From: JAMCXS01 sp964459065
GTDB taxonomy: Bacteria; Acidobacteriota; Terriglobia; UBA7540
Reading direction: 5' to 3'
Assembly (NCBI GenBank): GCA_964459065.1
Contig: CAYWMN010000097.1
Location: forward strand, 1-12,952
Length of the DNA stretch: 12,952 nt
The notes under the pieces are model-generated. The model was given only the letters and a program-made list of their open reading frames with translations. It did no database searches and was not told where the DNA came from. Both the position numbers and the translations under genes were made by a program. Positions 7,419 through 12,952 of the stretch are shown here, in pieces (position 1 is the stretch's first letter; every line of letters starts with the position of its first letter).

Positions 7419-8573
7419 CTAAAACTGCTCCAGGAAACGCACGTCGCCCTGGTGGAAAAGCTGAATGTCGTTGATGTCGTACTTCATCATGGCGAAGCGC
7501 TCCACCCCCAGCCCAAACGCCCAGCCCGAATACTCCGCCGGGTCAATCCCGCCGTGGCGGAGAACTTCCGGGTGAACCATGCCGCAGCCCATCACTTCCA
7601 CCCAACCGCTTTCCTTGCACACCCGGCAGCCTTTCCCGTCGCAAAAAACGCAACTGATGGCCAGATCCCCGCTCGGTTCCGTGAAAGGAAAAAAGCTGGG
7701 GAAAAAATTCGTCTGAATCTTTTCACCGAAAAACTTCCGGGCAAAAAAGTCCAGCGTTCCCTTCAAGTCCGCAAAGCTGATATCCCGGTCAACCGCCAGC
7801 CCCTCCACCTGATGGAACATCGTGGCGTGCGTGGAGTCGGGATTATCGTGCCGGTAGCACTTGCCCGGACAGATGATGTGCAGGGGCGCGCCGTGCTTTT
7901 CCATCGCCCGGATCTGCACGGGCGAGGTGTGGGTCCGCAACAGGGTCTGCGAATCAACATAGAGCGTATCCCAGTCATCGCGCGCCGGGTGGCTTTCAGG
8001 AATATTCAAAGCCTCAAAATTGTAGTAGACGGACTCGATCTCGGGGCCTGATTCGATTGAAAATCCGAGCCCCAGAAAAATATCTTCGATTTCCCGCATT
8101 ACCTGCGTGACAGGATGAACCGAACCGAGCAAACGCCGCCGTCCCGGAAGCGTCAGATCCGCTCCCGCCGCCTGCGGCGCCGGGCCCTTGCCGGCAACAG
8201 CCGTTTTGCCCTGGAGCTTCGGTTCGCTTCGGAGGGGAATAGCTTTCAGCAGCGCATCAACCGCCAGCTCCGCCGAGGCTTTGCGGAGCTCGTTAAAGGC
8301 ACGGCCGACGGCCGGCTTCAGTTCCCTGGGAGCCTTCTTCAGCCAGCACTCGTCGATGGAGGAGACCAAACCGCTTTTGCGGGCCAGCCAGCGGTCACGA
8401 AGCTCCTTGGCCAGCCGCTCGCGTTCGCCTTGGTCGGCAGCGCCCCGGTCAACCAGGGCTTGCCTTTCCGAGGCCATCGTTGCGCCAACCCCGGCAAACA
8501 GTTCTTGAATCTTTTCGGGAGTTTCGGCGCCCTGTTCTTTCAGAGTTTTCCGGACCTGTTGGTCGATCGTCAT
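7419..8573 (-). CDS. pheS: Phenylalanine--tRNA ligase alpha subunit
   Basis: Catalytic alpha chain of phenylalanyl-tRNA synthetase (class II), which activates Phe and charges tRNA(Phe) together with PheT. It has 384 residues, longer than the 327 of E. coli, mainly through the N-terminal coiled-coil region (about 1-115) and a linker at 118-140. The catalytic core begins near HPVTQVMREIEDIF (153-166). Motif 2 is around CYRHDNPDSTHATMFHQVEG (239-258). FPFTEPS (295-301) helps bind Phe. Motif 3 is GWAFGLGVERFAMMKY (350-365). An insertion with four Cys (308, 311, 316, 319; CxxC-x4-CxxC) precedes GWVEVMGCGMVHP, a pattern seen in some bacterial PheS proteins and possibly metal binding. The ATG at 8573 has no clear Shine-Dalgarno. 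It follows rplT after 81 nt that contain a strong hairpin. Confidence 0.97.
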   Translation of the reverse strand: MTIDQQVRKTLKEQGAETPEKIQELFAGVGATMASERQALVDRGAADQGERERLAKELRDRWLARKSGLVSSIDECWLKKAPRELKPAVGRAFNELRKASAELAVDALLKAIPLRSEPKLQGKTAVAGKGPAPQAAGADLTLPGRRRLLGSVHPVTQVMREIEDIFLGLGFSIESGPEIESVYYNFEALNIPESHPARDDWDTLYVDSQTLLRTHTSPVQIRAMEKHGAPLHIICPGKCYRHDNPDSTHATMFHQVEGLAVDRDISFADLKGTLDFFARKFFGEKIQTNFFPSFFPFTEPSGDLAISCVFCDGKGCRVCKESGWVEVMGCGMVHPEVLRHGGIDPAEYSGWAFGLGVERFAMMKYDINDIQLFHQGDVRFLEQF

Positions 8574-8587
8574 GATGAAGTAGCAGC

Positions 8588-8611
8588 CGGGACGGCAACC
8601 CGGCCGTCCCG
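8588..8611 (-). other. 9-bp perfect hairpin between rplT and pheS
   Basis: On the minus strand CGGGACGGC, loop CGGGTT, then GCCGTCCCG: nine perfect GC-rich pairs. It ends 14 nt before the pheS ATG. No T-run follows on either strand, so it is not a canonical intrinsic terminator. It may slow or regulate read-through from rplT into pheS, protect a processed mRNA end, or belong to a dispersed palindromic repeat; this window cannot decide. Confidence 0.55.
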
Positions 8612-8654
8612 TTCAGGAATCTCTAGAAGTCGTGTCTGGATCAACCGGAGAACG

Positions 8655-9014
8655 TTAAGCCGAAAGCGAAGCCTTCACCTTGGCCGCCAGTTCCGTAAAG
8701 GCCGCGGCGTCGCGGGCGGCCATATCCGCCAGAGCTTTGCGATCAAGCTCGATCCCCAGATTCTTTAATCCGTGGATAAACTGGCTGTAGGTCAGTTCAT
8801 TCTGCCGCGCGGCTGCCCCGATCCGCACAATCCAGATGCGGCGAAAATCGCGCTTCTTCCGGCGCCGGTCGCGGTAGGCAAAACGGCCCGCGCGATCCGA
8901 GGCCTCTTTCATGAACTTGTAGAGCTTGCTCTTTTTGAGGAAATAGCCTTTGGTTAACTTGGAGAGCTTCTGGCGTTGGGCGCGGCGCACAGTACCGCGC
9001 TTGACTCGTGGCAT
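8655..9014 (-). CDS. rplT: 50S ribosomal protein L20
   Basis: Early-assembly protein of the large ribosomal subunit that binds 23S rRNA; in several bacteria it also represses its own operon by binding mRNA. It has 119 residues, normal for L20. The start is fixed by the conserved MPRVKRG at 9014, with an AAAGGAG Shine-Dalgarno (9022-9028) at 7-nt spacing. Diagnostic segments are LSKLTKGYFLKKSKLYKF, YRDRRRKKRDFRRIWIVRI, ARQNELTYSQFIHGL and LGIELDRKALADMA. The N-terminal half is very basic, as expected. A 170-nt spacer with palindromes separates it from rpmI, so rplT may have extra control of its own. Confidence 0.97.
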   Translation of the reverse strand: MPRVKRGTVRRAQRQKLSKLTKGYFLKKSKLYKFMKEASDRAGRFAYRDRRRKKRDFRRIWIVRIGAAARQNELTYSQFIHGLKNLGIELDRKALADMAARDAAAFTELAAKVKASLSA

Positions 9015-9047
9015 GGGTTTACTCCTTTCAGAGGATCTCGGGGCGGC

Positions 9048-9071
9048 GAAGGCACCCAGCCCGTGGCCTTC
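9048..9071 (-). other. Possible stem-loop in the rplT leader
   Basis: On the minus strand GAAGGC pairs with GCCTTC across a 12-nt loop; a variant pairing uses GAAGG and CAC with GTG and CCTTC and leaves one bulged C. It ends 33 nt before the rplT ATG. It could be part of an L20-type autoregulatory leader, but the structure is modest and may be chance. Confidence 0.25.
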
Positions 9072-9082
9072 CTGCACCCGTA

Positions 9083-9094
9083 ACGAACGTTCGT
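9083..9094. promoter_or_regulatory. 12-bp perfect palindrome upstream of rplT
   Basis: ACGAACGTTCGT reads identically on both strands. It lies 17 nt downstream of a perfect TATAAT on the minus strand and 68 nt before the rplT start. It could be a regulator site or a small RNA stem. No known regulator is recognised. Confidence 0.35.
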
Positions 9095-9111
9095 CTTAAA
9101 AACAATTACTG

Positions 9112-9117
9112 ATTATA
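9112..9117 (-). promoter_or_regulatory. Possible -10 box for an internal rplT promoter
   Basis: A perfect TATAAT on the minus strand, within the 10-bp palindrome GATTATAATC (9111-9120). No good -35 element lies 16-18 bp upstream, and no TGn extension is present. It lies in an AT-rich patch of an otherwise GC-rich region. Promoter function is inferred and weak. Confidence 0.3.
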
Positions 9118-9155
9118 ATCCAAGACTGATATCTGAGGGTAGTCCCAATCCCGGA

Positions 9156-9176
9156 AACCGGCCGCCTCAGCCGGTT
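9156..9176 (-). other. Hairpin just after rpmI
   Basis: On the minus strand AACCGGC, a 7-nt loop TGAGGCG, then GCCGGTT: seven perfect pairs starting about 8 nt after the rpmI stop. No T-run follows. It may be a partial attenuator, an mRNA-stabilising structure or a ribosomal-protein binding site; function unknown. Confidence 0.4.
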
Positions 9177-9184
9177 CTTCGCGC

Positions 9185-9397
9185 TCAGCGCCCGTAAGGC
9201 AGCATCGCCTTCACGTGCACGGTGTCGGCGTCGGAAAGAACCTGTTGCGAACCCAGCTTTCTCTTGCGCTTGCGGGACTTGGAGGTCAGGATATGGCGCG
9301 CGCCGGCGTGCCCGCTGAGCACCTTGCCTCCAGCGGTCAACTTGAACCGCTTCGCAGCGCCTCGATGAGTTTTCAGTTTTGTACGTGCCTTTGCCAA
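9185..9397 (-). CDS. rpmI: 50S ribosomal protein L35
   Basis: Small basic protein of the large ribosomal subunit. It has 70 residues, slightly longer than the usual 64-66 because of the extra N-terminal residues in MAKARTKLKTHRG. The signature LKTHRGAAKRFKLTAGGKV, then HILTSKSRKRKRKLG, then the C-terminal VKAMLPYGR are all present. The start is a TTG at 9397. It is supported by a perfect GGAGG Shine-Dalgarno (9404-9408) at 6-nt spacing and by the absence of any ATG or GTG before the L35 motif. The gene begins only 2 nt after the infC stop, so translational coupling to infC is likely. Confidence 0.95.
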   Translation of the reverse strand: MAKARTKLKTHRGAAKRFKLTAGGKVLSGHAGARHILTSKSRKRKRKLGSQQVLSDADTVHVKAMLPYGR

Positions 9398-9399
9398 AT

Positions 9400-10023
9400 T
9401 TATCCTCCAGATGTTTCCCGCGCCACGGACTTAGCCTGCTCCGGCGGGTGTGCTCCCTGTCGGGGAGCGGAAGCAGGTTTCGACTTCCCGGATTTGGCGG
9501 ACTTGGCCGTCACCTTTTTGGGAGAAAAGATGGCCGAAAGATTGGGTCCTTCCATTCTGGGCCCGATCTCCAACTGCCCTATTTCAGCCAGATCTTCCGC
9601 CAACCGCTTCATCATACTCCAGCCGAGATCACGATGGGCGTTTTCGCGGCCCCGGAACGTAACCGCGGCCTTCACCTTCGAGCCGTCTTGCAAAAACTCA
9701 ATGATCCGGTTCCGTTTGGTTTCAAAATCATGCACCGAGATTCGCGGCCGCATCTTCACTTCCTTCAACCCGGCGGCCTTCTGATGCTTGCGAGCCTCGT
9801 GCTGGCGCTTGCTCAGCTGGTAAAGATATTTTCCGTAGTTAATGATGCGGCAAACGGGCGGCTTCGCCTCGGGCGCAACTTCCACCAAATCAAGGCCGCG
9901 ACTTCGCGCAACCTTGAGAGCTTCAAAAGGGACCATGACACCCAATTGGTTGCCTTCTTCATCAATCAGCCGCACCTCGCGGGCGCGAACCCTCTCATTA
10001 ATACGAACGAATCGGTTGCTGAT
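9400..10023 (-). CDS. infC: Translation initiation factor IF-3, starting at a non-canonical AUC
   Basis: IF3 binds the 30S subunit, keeps the subunits apart and checks the start codon and initiator tRNA. It has 207 residues. The N-terminal domain begins SNRFVRINERVRAREVRLID and runs through NQLGVMVPFEALKVARSRGLDLVEVAP, PPVCRIINYGKYLYQ and the basic linker SKRQHEARKHQK. The C-terminal domain holds KEVKMRPRISVHDFETKRN, VKAAVTFRGRE and MEGPNLSAIFSPKK. A tail of about 40 Lys/Ala/Ser/Pro-rich residues (from about 168) extends beyond the E. coli protein. No ATG, GTG or TTG precedes the conserved INERVR motif at a sensible place. An ATC at 10023 lies 7 nt after AGGAGG (10031-10036). A GTG at 9975 would cut off the conserved start of the N-terminal domain. 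Non-AUG infC starts are known (AUU in E. coli) and mediate autoregulation. Confidence 0.95.
   Translation of the reverse strand: MSNRFVRINERVRAREVRLIDEEGNQLGVMVPFEALKVARSRGLDLVEVAPEAKPPVCRIINYGKYLYQLSKRQHEARKHQKAAGLKEVKMRPRISVHDFETKRNRIIEFLQDGSKVKAAVTFRGRENAHRDLGWSMMKRLAEDLAEIGQLEIGPRMEGPNLSAIFSPKKVTAKSAKSGKSKPASAPRQGAHPPEQAKSVARETSGG
9404..9408 (-). promoter_or_regulatory. Shine-Dalgarno of rpmI inside the last infC codons
   Basis: GGAGG on the minus strand is formed by the last two infC codons (GGA GGA) before its TAA. It stands 6 nt before the TTG start of rpmI. It decides the rpmI start and makes ribosome passage through infC relevant for L35 synthesis. Confidence 0.85.
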
Positions 10024-10030
10024 AAATAGC

Positions 10031-10036
10031 CCTCCT
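10031..10036 (-). promoter_or_regulatory. Strong Shine-Dalgarno of infC
   Basis: AGGAGG on the minus strand, 7 nt before the ATC at 10023. This near-perfect match to the anti-Shine-Dalgarno is the main evidence for an AUC start, since a strong site can offset a weak start codon. Confidence 0.8.
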
Positions 10037-10059
10037 GGTCATTCCGACTACACAATCGA

Positions 10060-10087
10060 AATAGAGTTATCCGTTACCTGCTGTCAG
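10060..10087 (-). promoter_or_regulatory. Weak candidate promoter for infC
   Basis: In the 95-nt thrS-infC spacer, CTGACA (10082-10087; 5 of 6 to TTGACA) is followed after 16 nt by TCTATT (10060-10065; 4 of 6 to TATAAT). A transcript would start near 10052 and give a leader of about 30 nt. E. coli also has infC promoters downstream of the thrS promoter, but this match may be chance. Confidence 0.25.
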
Positions 10088-10118
10088 GAAAGTCTTTCTT
10101 CCCTTCATTACGTTGAGA

Positions 10119-12056
10119 TTACCATTTATTGGCCCGCGTGTCGATAAGCTCTCTCACCCAGGTCTTGAATTCGTCGAGCGAGCGAAATCCCGTATCGCCC
10201 GTGTCGCGCCGGCGGACGGCCACGCCTCCCGCTTCCATCTCTCGCTGTCCCACCACCAGCATAAAGGGAACGCGCTGGAGTTGCGCGTCGCGAATGCGCG
10301 CGTTGAGCTTCTCATTGCGGTCATCAAGCTCAACCCGGATCTTCGCCTGGCGCAGTTCCTCGGCGACCTTCCGGGCATAGTCCTGATGTTTTTCGCTGAT
10401 GGGCAGCACCACCGCCTGCACTGGAGCGAGCCACACCGGGAAGGCTCCCGCGTAATGCTCGATCAGGACGCCGAAAAAGCGCTCGACCGAACCTAACAGC
10501 GCCCGATGGACCATGATCGGTTGATGCGGGTGACCGTCGGCGCCCACATACTCCAGTCCAAAGCGCTGCGGCAGAAAGAAATCAAATTGCACGGTTGAAA
10601 GCTGCCAAAGTCTGCCCAGCGCATCCACCAGCTTGATGTCAATCTTGGGCCCATAAAAAGCCGCCTCGCCGCTGATGCGTTTGTACGGCATGCCGCGCGC
10701 TTTCAGCGCCGCTTCCAGCGTGTGCTCGGCCAGTTCCCAAAGCTCCGGTTCGCCGGAATATTTCGCCCGGTTCTCCGGGTCCCAAGTCGAAAGCTCCACC
10801 TCAAACTTGTCAAAGCCGAACGTGCGCAGCACCAGGAGGGCAAAATCAACACAGGCGGCGACTTCGGCTTCCACCGTTTCCGGCGTGGCAAAAATGTGGG
10901 CGTCATCCTGAGTAAAACCCCGCACCCGCAGCAGCCCGTGCATCACCCCGGAACGTTCATAGCGGTAAACGGTGCCGAACTCCGCAAGCCGGACGGGCAG
11001 TTCGCGGTAGCTTCGCCGCTGGTCCTTATAGATCAGGATGTGAAAGGGGCAGTTCATGGGCTTCAACTGGTAGTCGGCGTCGTCCAGTTGAATGGGCGCA
11101 AACATGTTCTCGCTGTAAAACCCCAGATGCCCGCTCGTCTTCCACAGATCCAGCCGGGCCACGTGCGGCGTGTACACCAGTTCGTAACCCTGCTGCAACA
11201 GTTCGTCACGCAGAAAGTCTTCCACTTCCTTGCGGATGATGCCGCCCTTGGGATGCCAGAAAATCAGCCCCGGCCCGGCTTCTTCCTGAATGCTGAACAG
11301 GTTGAGCTCTTTGCCCAGGCGCCGGTGGTCGCGCTTCTTGGCTTCCTCCAGTTGATTCAGATACTCGTCCAACTCTTTCTTGGAAAAGAACGCCGTCCCG
11401 TAAATCCGCTGCAACGGGTGTGATTTCTCGTCACCCTTCCAATGCGCGCCCGCCACGCTCAACAACTTGAAGGCCTTGATTCGTCCGGTTGAAGGAATAT
11501 GCGGCCCGCGGCAAAAGTCCAGAAACTTGCCCGTGCGATACGCGGAGAAAACCGGGTCCGCTTTTTCCTCAATCAACTCACACTTCAGGAATTCACCCAT
11601 TTGCTCAAAAAGCTTCCGGCCTTCTTCCTTGGGGTAATCAACGCGCTCGTAAGGCAAGTCAGCCTGGACAAGCTCCTGCATCTTGGCTTCAATCTTCGCC
11701 AGGTCGTCTTCGGTAAAAGGTTTTTCGCGGTAGAAGTCGTAGAAAAAACCGGTGTCGGTGGGAGGCCCGATGCCGGGATGCGCGTCGGGGAAAAGCGCCA
11801 GGACCGCGGCGGCCAAAAGGTGCGCCGAGGAGTGCCGGTAAATCGTCAGCCCTTCGGGCGAGGAAGGCGTGATCAACTGCAGGGATGCGCTGGACTCAAT
11901 CGGAGCCGCAAGATCCACCAGGCGGTCGTCGACTTTGGCCGCCAGAGCCGCTTTTGCCAGCCCCGGCCCAATCGACAGCGCAACCTCGCGCGCCGTCACG
12001 CCCTGCGGAAACTCTTTGCCCGTACCGTCAGGAAGGGTAACCTTAATGTTCGCCAT
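10119..12056 (-). CDS. thrS: Threonine--tRNA ligase
   Basis: Class II synthetase that charges tRNA(Thr) and edits mischarged Ser-tRNA(Thr). It has 645 residues, full length. Domain order: TGS (about 1-63, VTLPDGTGKEFPQG); editing domain with HSSAH (75-79) and DFCRGPHIP including C182 and H186; catalytic core about 245-535; anticodon-binding domain about 545-640 (PVQAVVLPISEKHQDYA). The core zinc ligands are C336 (MNCPFH), H387 (TQDDAHIF) and H517 (PIMVHRALLGS). Motif 2 is TVYRYERSGVMHGLLRVRGF and motif 3 is HRALLGSVERFFG. The ATG at 12056 is fixed by the TGS start MANIKVTLPDG. Only a weak AGGA about 13-16 nt upstream is visible. It heads the translation cluster and has a plausible promoter at 12093-12122. 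I saw neither a T-box nor a tRNA-like operator. Confidence 0.97.
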   Translation of the reverse strand: MANIKVTLPDGTGKEFPQGVTAREVALSIGPGLAKAALAAKVDDRLVDLAAPIESSASLQLITPSSPEGLTIYRHSSAHLLAAAVLALFPDAHPGIGPPTDTGFFYDFYREKPFTEDDLAKIEAKMQELVQADLPYERVDYPKEEGRKLFEQMGEFLKCELIEEKADPVFSAYRTGKFLDFCRGPHIPSTGRIKAFKLLSVAGAHWKGDEKSHPLQRIYGTAFFSKKELDEYLNQLEEAKKRDHRRLGKELNLFSIQEEAGPGLIFWHPKGGIIRKEVEDFLRDELLQQGYELVYTPHVARLDLWKTSGHLGFYSENMFAPIQLDDADYQLKPMNCPFHILIYKDQRRSYRELPVRLAEFGTVYRYERSGVMHGLLRVRGFTQDDAHIFATPETVEAEVAACVDFALLVLRTFGFDKFEVELSTWDPENRAKYSGEPELWELAEHTLEAALKARGMPYKRISGEAAFYGPKIDIKLVDALGRLWQLSTVQFDFFLPQRFGLEYVGADGHPHQPIMVHRALLGSVERFFGVLIEHYAGAFPVWLAPVQAVVLPISEKHQDYARKVAEELRQAKIRVELDDRNEKLNARIRDAQLQRVPFMLVVGQREMEAGGVAVRRRDTGDTGFRSLDEFKTWVRELIDTRANKW

Positions 12057-12081
12057 GGATTAGGATTCATTCCTGAAGAAA

Positions 12082-12095
12082 TGTAAGTCCTTACA
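12082..12095. promoter_or_regulatory. 14-bp inverted repeat overlapping the putative thrS promoter
   Basis: TGTAAG, two centre bases, then CTTACA: a perfect 6-bp inverted repeat, 26 nt upstream of thrS. It overlaps the end of the proposed -10 box and the expected start point, the usual place for a repressor site. No known operator is recognised, and short AT-rich palindromes arise by chance. Confidence 0.35.
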
Positions 12096-12122
12096 ATAAC
12101 AGAGTAATTTGCAGGCGGTCAA
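12093..12122 (-). promoter_or_regulatory. Candidate sigma70-type promoter of thrS and downstream genes
   Basis: On the minus strand TTGACC (12117-12122; 5 of 6 to TTGACA), an 18-nt spacer, then TATTGT (12093-12098; 4 of 6 to TATAAT). Transcription would begin near 12086, leaving a 5' leader of about 30 nt before thrS. Position at the head of the cluster supports it. Confidence 0.45.
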
Positions 12123-12132
12123 ACCTATTTGC

Positions 12133-12160
12133 GGCCCGGTTGGTCTCCACGCCCCAGGCC
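12133..12160 (-). other. Hairpin between the hybrid regulator gene and thrS
   Basis: On the minus strand GGCCTGG pairs with CCGGGCC (seven pairs, one of them G-U), with a 14-nt loop that can form two more pairs. No T-run follows. It lies upstream of the proposed thrS promoter, so it might mark the 3' end of the upstream transcript. Weak evidence. Confidence 0.25.
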
Positions 12161-12272
12161 CTGCTGCATGCCCATTATCCCGGAAACAGGGGACCTGGCG
12201 CTGCTCACCGATAATGATTGGCTAAAAGCTGATTAGGCTGAGACGGTTAACCGATGAGAATTCGAGCTGTCA

Positions 12273-12952
12273 TCACTTCTCTGCCAACTCGGGGGCACTC
12301 GGAATGACGTTGATCGAATCCTCGGGAACCTCGGGCAGCAGATGATGGATTGCTTTGAACAGGTCTTGGGGCCGGATAGGCTTCGAAACATAAGCATCCA
12401 TGCCTGCCGCGAGGCACCGTTCCTCGTCCCCCTTCATCGCATACGCGGTCAGGGCAATCACCGGAAGGTGAGCCCCCGTCGTTTTTTCCTTCTCGCGAAT
12501 CAGGGTCGTCGCTTCAAGCCCGTCCATCTCAGGCATTTGGACGTCCATCAGCACAAGGTTGAAAGATTGTTTTTCGAGAGCGGCCAACACCTCTTTTCCA
12601 TTGCCAGCCGCCGTCACCGAAAGACCTCTTTTCTCGAGCAACCGCATGACCAGCTTTTGGTTGACGGCATTATCTTCGGCCAGCAGAATGCGAACCGCCC
12701 CTTGCGTTTCGCGCAGGTAGTGCCGGGTCACCAGCGGAACCCGCTCGAGCCTGCCGGCAGGCTTCCCCAGCGCGTCCAGGATAGCCCGTAGCAGTTCGCT
12801 TTGACGGATGGGCTTGATCAGATAGGCGGCAATCCCCAGTTCCCGGCAACGCGCCGCATCGCCGCGTTGTCCCACCGAAGTCAGCATCATGATCGTTGCG
12901 GTCGCGAGCTTTGGGTTCTGCTTGATCTTTTCCGCCAAAGCAAATCCGTCCA
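12273..12952 (-). CDS. C-terminal part of a hybrid signalling protein with two receiver domains (5' end outside window)
   Basis: Phosphorelay protein, probably a hybrid histidine kinase. 225 complete residues are visible, and the frame is open to the right edge (the first whole codons read DGFALAEKIK). A TTG at 12938 lies inside the first receiver and is not a real start. Receiver 1 is represented by its end: MLTS (T24) and LIKPIRQ (K46); its phospho-Asp would lie outside. Receiver 2 is complete (about 87-207): ILLAEDNAVNQ with E92 and D93, LVLMDVQMPEMDG with the phospho-acceptor D136, IALTAYAMKG with T168, and YVSKPIRP with K190. The protein ends shortly after receiver 2, with no Hpt or DNA-binding domain. 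The AEDNxxNQ motif is typical of receivers in hybrid kinases. The kinase part cannot be confirmed here. It is co-directional with thrS but separated from it by 216 nt, so it is probably a separate unit. Confidence 0.88.
   Translation of the reverse strand, partial: DGFALAEKIKQNPKLATATIMMLTSVGQRGDAARCRELGIAAYLIKPIRQSELLRAILDALGKPAGRLERVPLVTRHYLRETQGAVRILLAEDNAVNQKLVMRLLEKRGLSVTAAGNGKEVLAALEKQSFNLVLMDVQMPEMDGLEATTLIREKEKTTGAHLPVIALTAYAMKGDEERCLAAGMDAYVSKPIRPQDLFKAIHHLLPEVPEDSINVIPSAPELAEK

Noticed and set aside
8588..8611. Rho-independent terminator between rplT and pheS
   Set aside because: The stem is strong, but no T-run follows on either strand.
12244..12253. Palindrome CGGTTAACCG after the hybrid regulator gene
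   Set aside because: It is only 10 bp with no loop and no T-run, and is probably chance.
12057..12272. T-box or tRNA-like operator upstream of thrS
   Set aside because: I saw neither the conserved T-box antiterminator sequence nor a tRNA(Thr) anticodon-arm mimic; the likely leader is also too short.
12273..12938. Stand-alone response regulator starting at 12938
   Set aside because: The putative start is a TTG within a receiver domain, and the frame continues with receiver sequence to the window edge.
1..12952. Novel defence, mobile or biosynthetic system
   Set aside because: Every gene is a recognisable core function or a small division-associated protein; no transposase, integrase, toxin-antitoxin pair, repeat array or unusual cluster was seen.

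Overview
This window is an ordinary stretch of bacterial core genome with a moderately high G+C content. I found 14 protein-coding genes, all on the minus strand, so the transcriptional order runs from base 12952 down to base 1. I saw no mobile element, CRISPR array, rRNA, tRNA or sign of gene transfer. Gene content and protein style suggest a Gram-negative (two-membrane) bacterium, possibly an Acidobacteriota member: RseP-type site-2 protease, ZapA, a lysine/alanine-tailed IF3, and uppS-cdsA-dxr-rseP order. The phylum is an inference and was not tested.

Layout in transcription order. (1) 12952-12273: the C-terminal end of a hybrid signalling protein with two receiver domains, cut by the window edge. 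(2) 12272-12057: a spacer with a plausible sigma70-type promoter and an overlapping 14-bp palindrome. (3) 12056-7419: a translation cluster thrS-infC-rpmI-rplT-pheS, continuing with pheT (7346-5292). (4) 5276-4657: a small coiled-coil protein followed by zapA, a likely cell-division pair. (5) 4561-3764: a YmdB/TIGR00282 metallophosphoesterase. (6) 3686-1: an isoprenoid and envelope block, uppS-cdsA-dxr-rseP, with rseP cut by the left edge.

How the genes work together. thrS, pheS and pheT charge tRNAs; infC supplies initiation factor 3; rpmI and rplT supply ribosomal proteins L35 and L20. Dxr makes MEP for isoprenoids, UppS builds the C55 lipid carrier for the cell wall, CdsA makes CDP-diacylglycerol for phospholipids, and RseP cleaves membrane proteins. 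Spacings are short and everything is co-directional, so one or a few long transcripts are likely. I saw no convincing rho-independent terminator (hairpin plus T-run) inside the block.

The most informative details are regulatory or structural. infC appears to start at AUC behind a strong Shine-Dalgarno sequence. rpmI starts at UUG with its Shine-Dalgarno inside the last codons of infC. PheT lacks the usual ~110-residue tRNA-binding OB domain. GC-rich hairpins sit directly in front of pheS and pheT, neither of which has a visible Shine-Dalgarno. The rpmI-rplT spacer is long and holds a perfect TATAAT and a 12-bp palindrome. I did not find an undescribed multi-gene system here.
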